This document shows, piece after piece, positions 15,551-15,814 of a DNA stretch of 15,814 bases. The notes under the pieces were generated by a model. The model worked only from the letters and a program-made list of their open reading frames with translations, searched no databases and was not told where the DNA came from. The stretch spans positions 1 through 15,814 of the forward strand of contig JAUXCL010000034.1 in assembly GCA_030618905.1 (NCBI GenBank). Direction: 5' to 3'. Within the stretch, counting starts at the first letter, position 1. Each line of letters opens with the position of its first letter. This DNA comes from Bacteroidales bacterium (GTDB lineage Bacteria; Bacteroidota; Bacteroidia; Bacteroidales; B18-G4). A program made the position numbers and the translations under genes.

Positions 15551-15645
15551 ATGCCATGCTACGACTCGGCTCCGCACCATAAAAAAGACACCCTGCTGTC
15601 ATCCCGAGCGGAGTCGAGGGACGTCCGGAGCATAGCAGAGACGGG
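15551..15645. repeat. Extragenic palindromic (REP-like) element
   Basis: CTCGGCTCCGC (15565-15575) and GCGGAGTCGAG (15608-15618) form an 11-bp stem with one G-U pair in RNA. An outer ATGCT (15556-15560) pairs with AGCAT (15629-15633). The right half reads GTCATCCCGAGCGGAGTCGA, which I recognise as a dispersed intergenic sequence seen in many bacterial genomes. It is GC-rich in AT-rich surroundings and sits just after the GT87 stop. It could also act as a transcript-end hairpin, though no U-run follows. Confidence 0.65.
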
Positions 15646-15814
15646 GCAACTTATTATTCTGCACCAGGCTCTCTAATTTCAATGCTGGCACATGCTTAAT
15701 AACGGCTATTACCGATTGATCCCAAATCTATTATTTCTTTAGAGTAATTTTCAAGTCAAAATTGTATAACCTAAATTGTAAATACAGAATTGTATATAAA
15801 AAATAATGCCGCTC
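15646..15814. other. Gene-free AT-rich right edge with repeated AATTGTA motif
   Basis: No credible reading frame is seen. AATTGTA occurs at 15760-15766, 15774-15780 and 15789-15795, about 14-15 bases apart, two copies extending to ATTGTATA. An ATG at 15806 might begin a gene beyond the window, in which case the repeats would lie in its promoter. That cannot be supported with so few bases. Confidence 0.35.

Overview
The window looks like a chromosomal segment from a member of the Bacteroidota, probably a Bacteroidales-type lineage or a relative known from metagenomes. The pointers are a gingipain-family C25 peptidase with Ig-like repeats, a PEGA plus FISUMP (Fibrobacter-succinogenes-type major paralogous domain) exported protein, an rbfA/LolC-type permease pair, a three-gene biotin-dependent acyl-CoA carboxylase with the Bacteroidota-style long biotin carboxylase, poor Shine-Dalgarno sequences, and several TAnnTTTG-like promoter elements. 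The genus cannot be told from sequence alone.

Layout. Positions 1-2759 (minus) hold most of a secreted gingipain-like cysteine peptidase whose C-terminus runs off the left edge. Upstream of it on the same strand is a tight block, read from 7341 down to 2938: a membrane-anchored degenerate PHP-domain protein, a GT39/ArnT-like membrane glycosyltransferase, rbfA, and a LolC/E-type permease. Reading the other way from about 7513 is a two-gene phosphorelay module: an NtrC-type sigma-54 activator with receiver domain, then a stand-alone HPt protein. It converges on a minus-strand operon (12868 down to 9249) for a biotin carboxylase, a biotin carrier protein and a carboxyltransferase, together most likely a propionyl-CoA carboxylase. 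Next is a PEGA/FISUMP exported protein (minus, 14178-12988), divergent from a GT87-type multispanning glycosyltransferase (plus, 14384-15541). The right end is gene-free and carries an extragenic palindromic element and ATTGTATA-type repeats.

How the parts relate. The carboxylase would carboxylate propionyl-CoA to methylmalonyl-CoA or, run with decarboxylating partners, serve the succinate/propionate route. Its promoter region contains a clean 8+8 bp dyad placed like an operator. The two membrane glycosyltransferases, the peptidase, the permease and the FISUMP protein all concern the cell envelope. The HPt and response regulator form part of a phosphorelay whose histidine kinase is not in the window.

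The most unusual item is the PHP-like protein. It keeps the C-terminal half of the PHP metal site (E, H, DxH), but the three N-terminal His ligands are replaced by Tyr, Trp and Tyr. Its domain also appears to lie outside the cytoplasm, between two membrane anchors. I saw no tRNA, rRNA, CRISPR array, transposase or prophage gene.
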